NCBI GenBank assembly: GCA_949987565.1
Contig: OX465105.1
Coordinates: 4,360,159-4,424,158, forward strand
DNA from: Luidia sarsii
Lineage: Eukaryota > Echinodermata > Asteroidea > Paxillosida > Luidiidae
Direction: 5' to 3'
Length of the DNA: 64,000 bases
How positions within the stretch are numbered: position 1 is the first letter of the stretch; each line of letters starts with the position of its first letter. A model generated the notes under the pieces. The model saw only the letters and a program-made list of their open reading frames with translations. It was not told the origin of the DNA and did no database searches. Positions 63,920-64,000 of the stretch are shown piece by piece. The position numbers and the translations under genes were made by a program.

Positions 63920-64000
63920 GTACATGTACATGTAGGTCAGGATTCACAAGCCACAACTCCAAGGCCCAATCTCATGGCTCTGCTTAACCCAGAATTCTGC

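Overview
The window is metazoan genomic DNA. It shows spliced genes with GT-AG introns, non-LTR, Penelope-like and SINE-like retroelements, MITE-like inverted-repeat elements and many minisatellites. The large extracellular gene resembles, from memory, modular proteins of marine invertebrates such as cephalochordates, ambulacrarians and cnidarians. I cannot name the species from sequence alone.

Layout. 1-2.2 kb is intergenic and holds two large palindromes. 2209-4971 (+) is one uninterrupted reading frame for a 920-residue, very hydrophobic, multi-pass membrane protein that I do not recognise. 5-11.4 kb is intergenic and holds LINE and Penelope-like remnants, a 144-bp tandem repeat and small inverted-repeat elements.

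From 11447 to the right edge runs one very large gene on the + strand. I reconstructed 35 consecutive exons. Every junction is GT-AG, every phase matches, and the joined frame stays open for 2,159 codons, with the gene continuing past the window. The product starts with a signal peptide. It continues with an EMI-like cysteine module, an EGF-like module, a second Cys-rich module and another EGF-like module. A roughly 500-residue conserved ectodomain region follows, then a long series of fibronectin-III-like modules, each marked by a V-D-x-S-P-P type motif. It is secreted or an ectodomain; the C-terminus, which would show any membrane anchor, lies outside the window.

The introns are unusually rich in tandem arrays, each with its own unit (4, 5, 8, 16, 17, 21, 30, 33, 38, 70-82, 85 and 106 bp). 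Several pyrimidine-rich arrays end within about 10-200 nt of a 3' splice site. The introns also carry at least nine copies of a CACTA-ended inverted-repeat element with 3-bp target duplications, three other MITE-like families, tRNA-like SINE units, and about a dozen Penelope-like 3' tails with a hammerhead-like hairpin. Most long open frames in these arrays are artefacts of repeat periods divisible by three or lacking stops, not genes.
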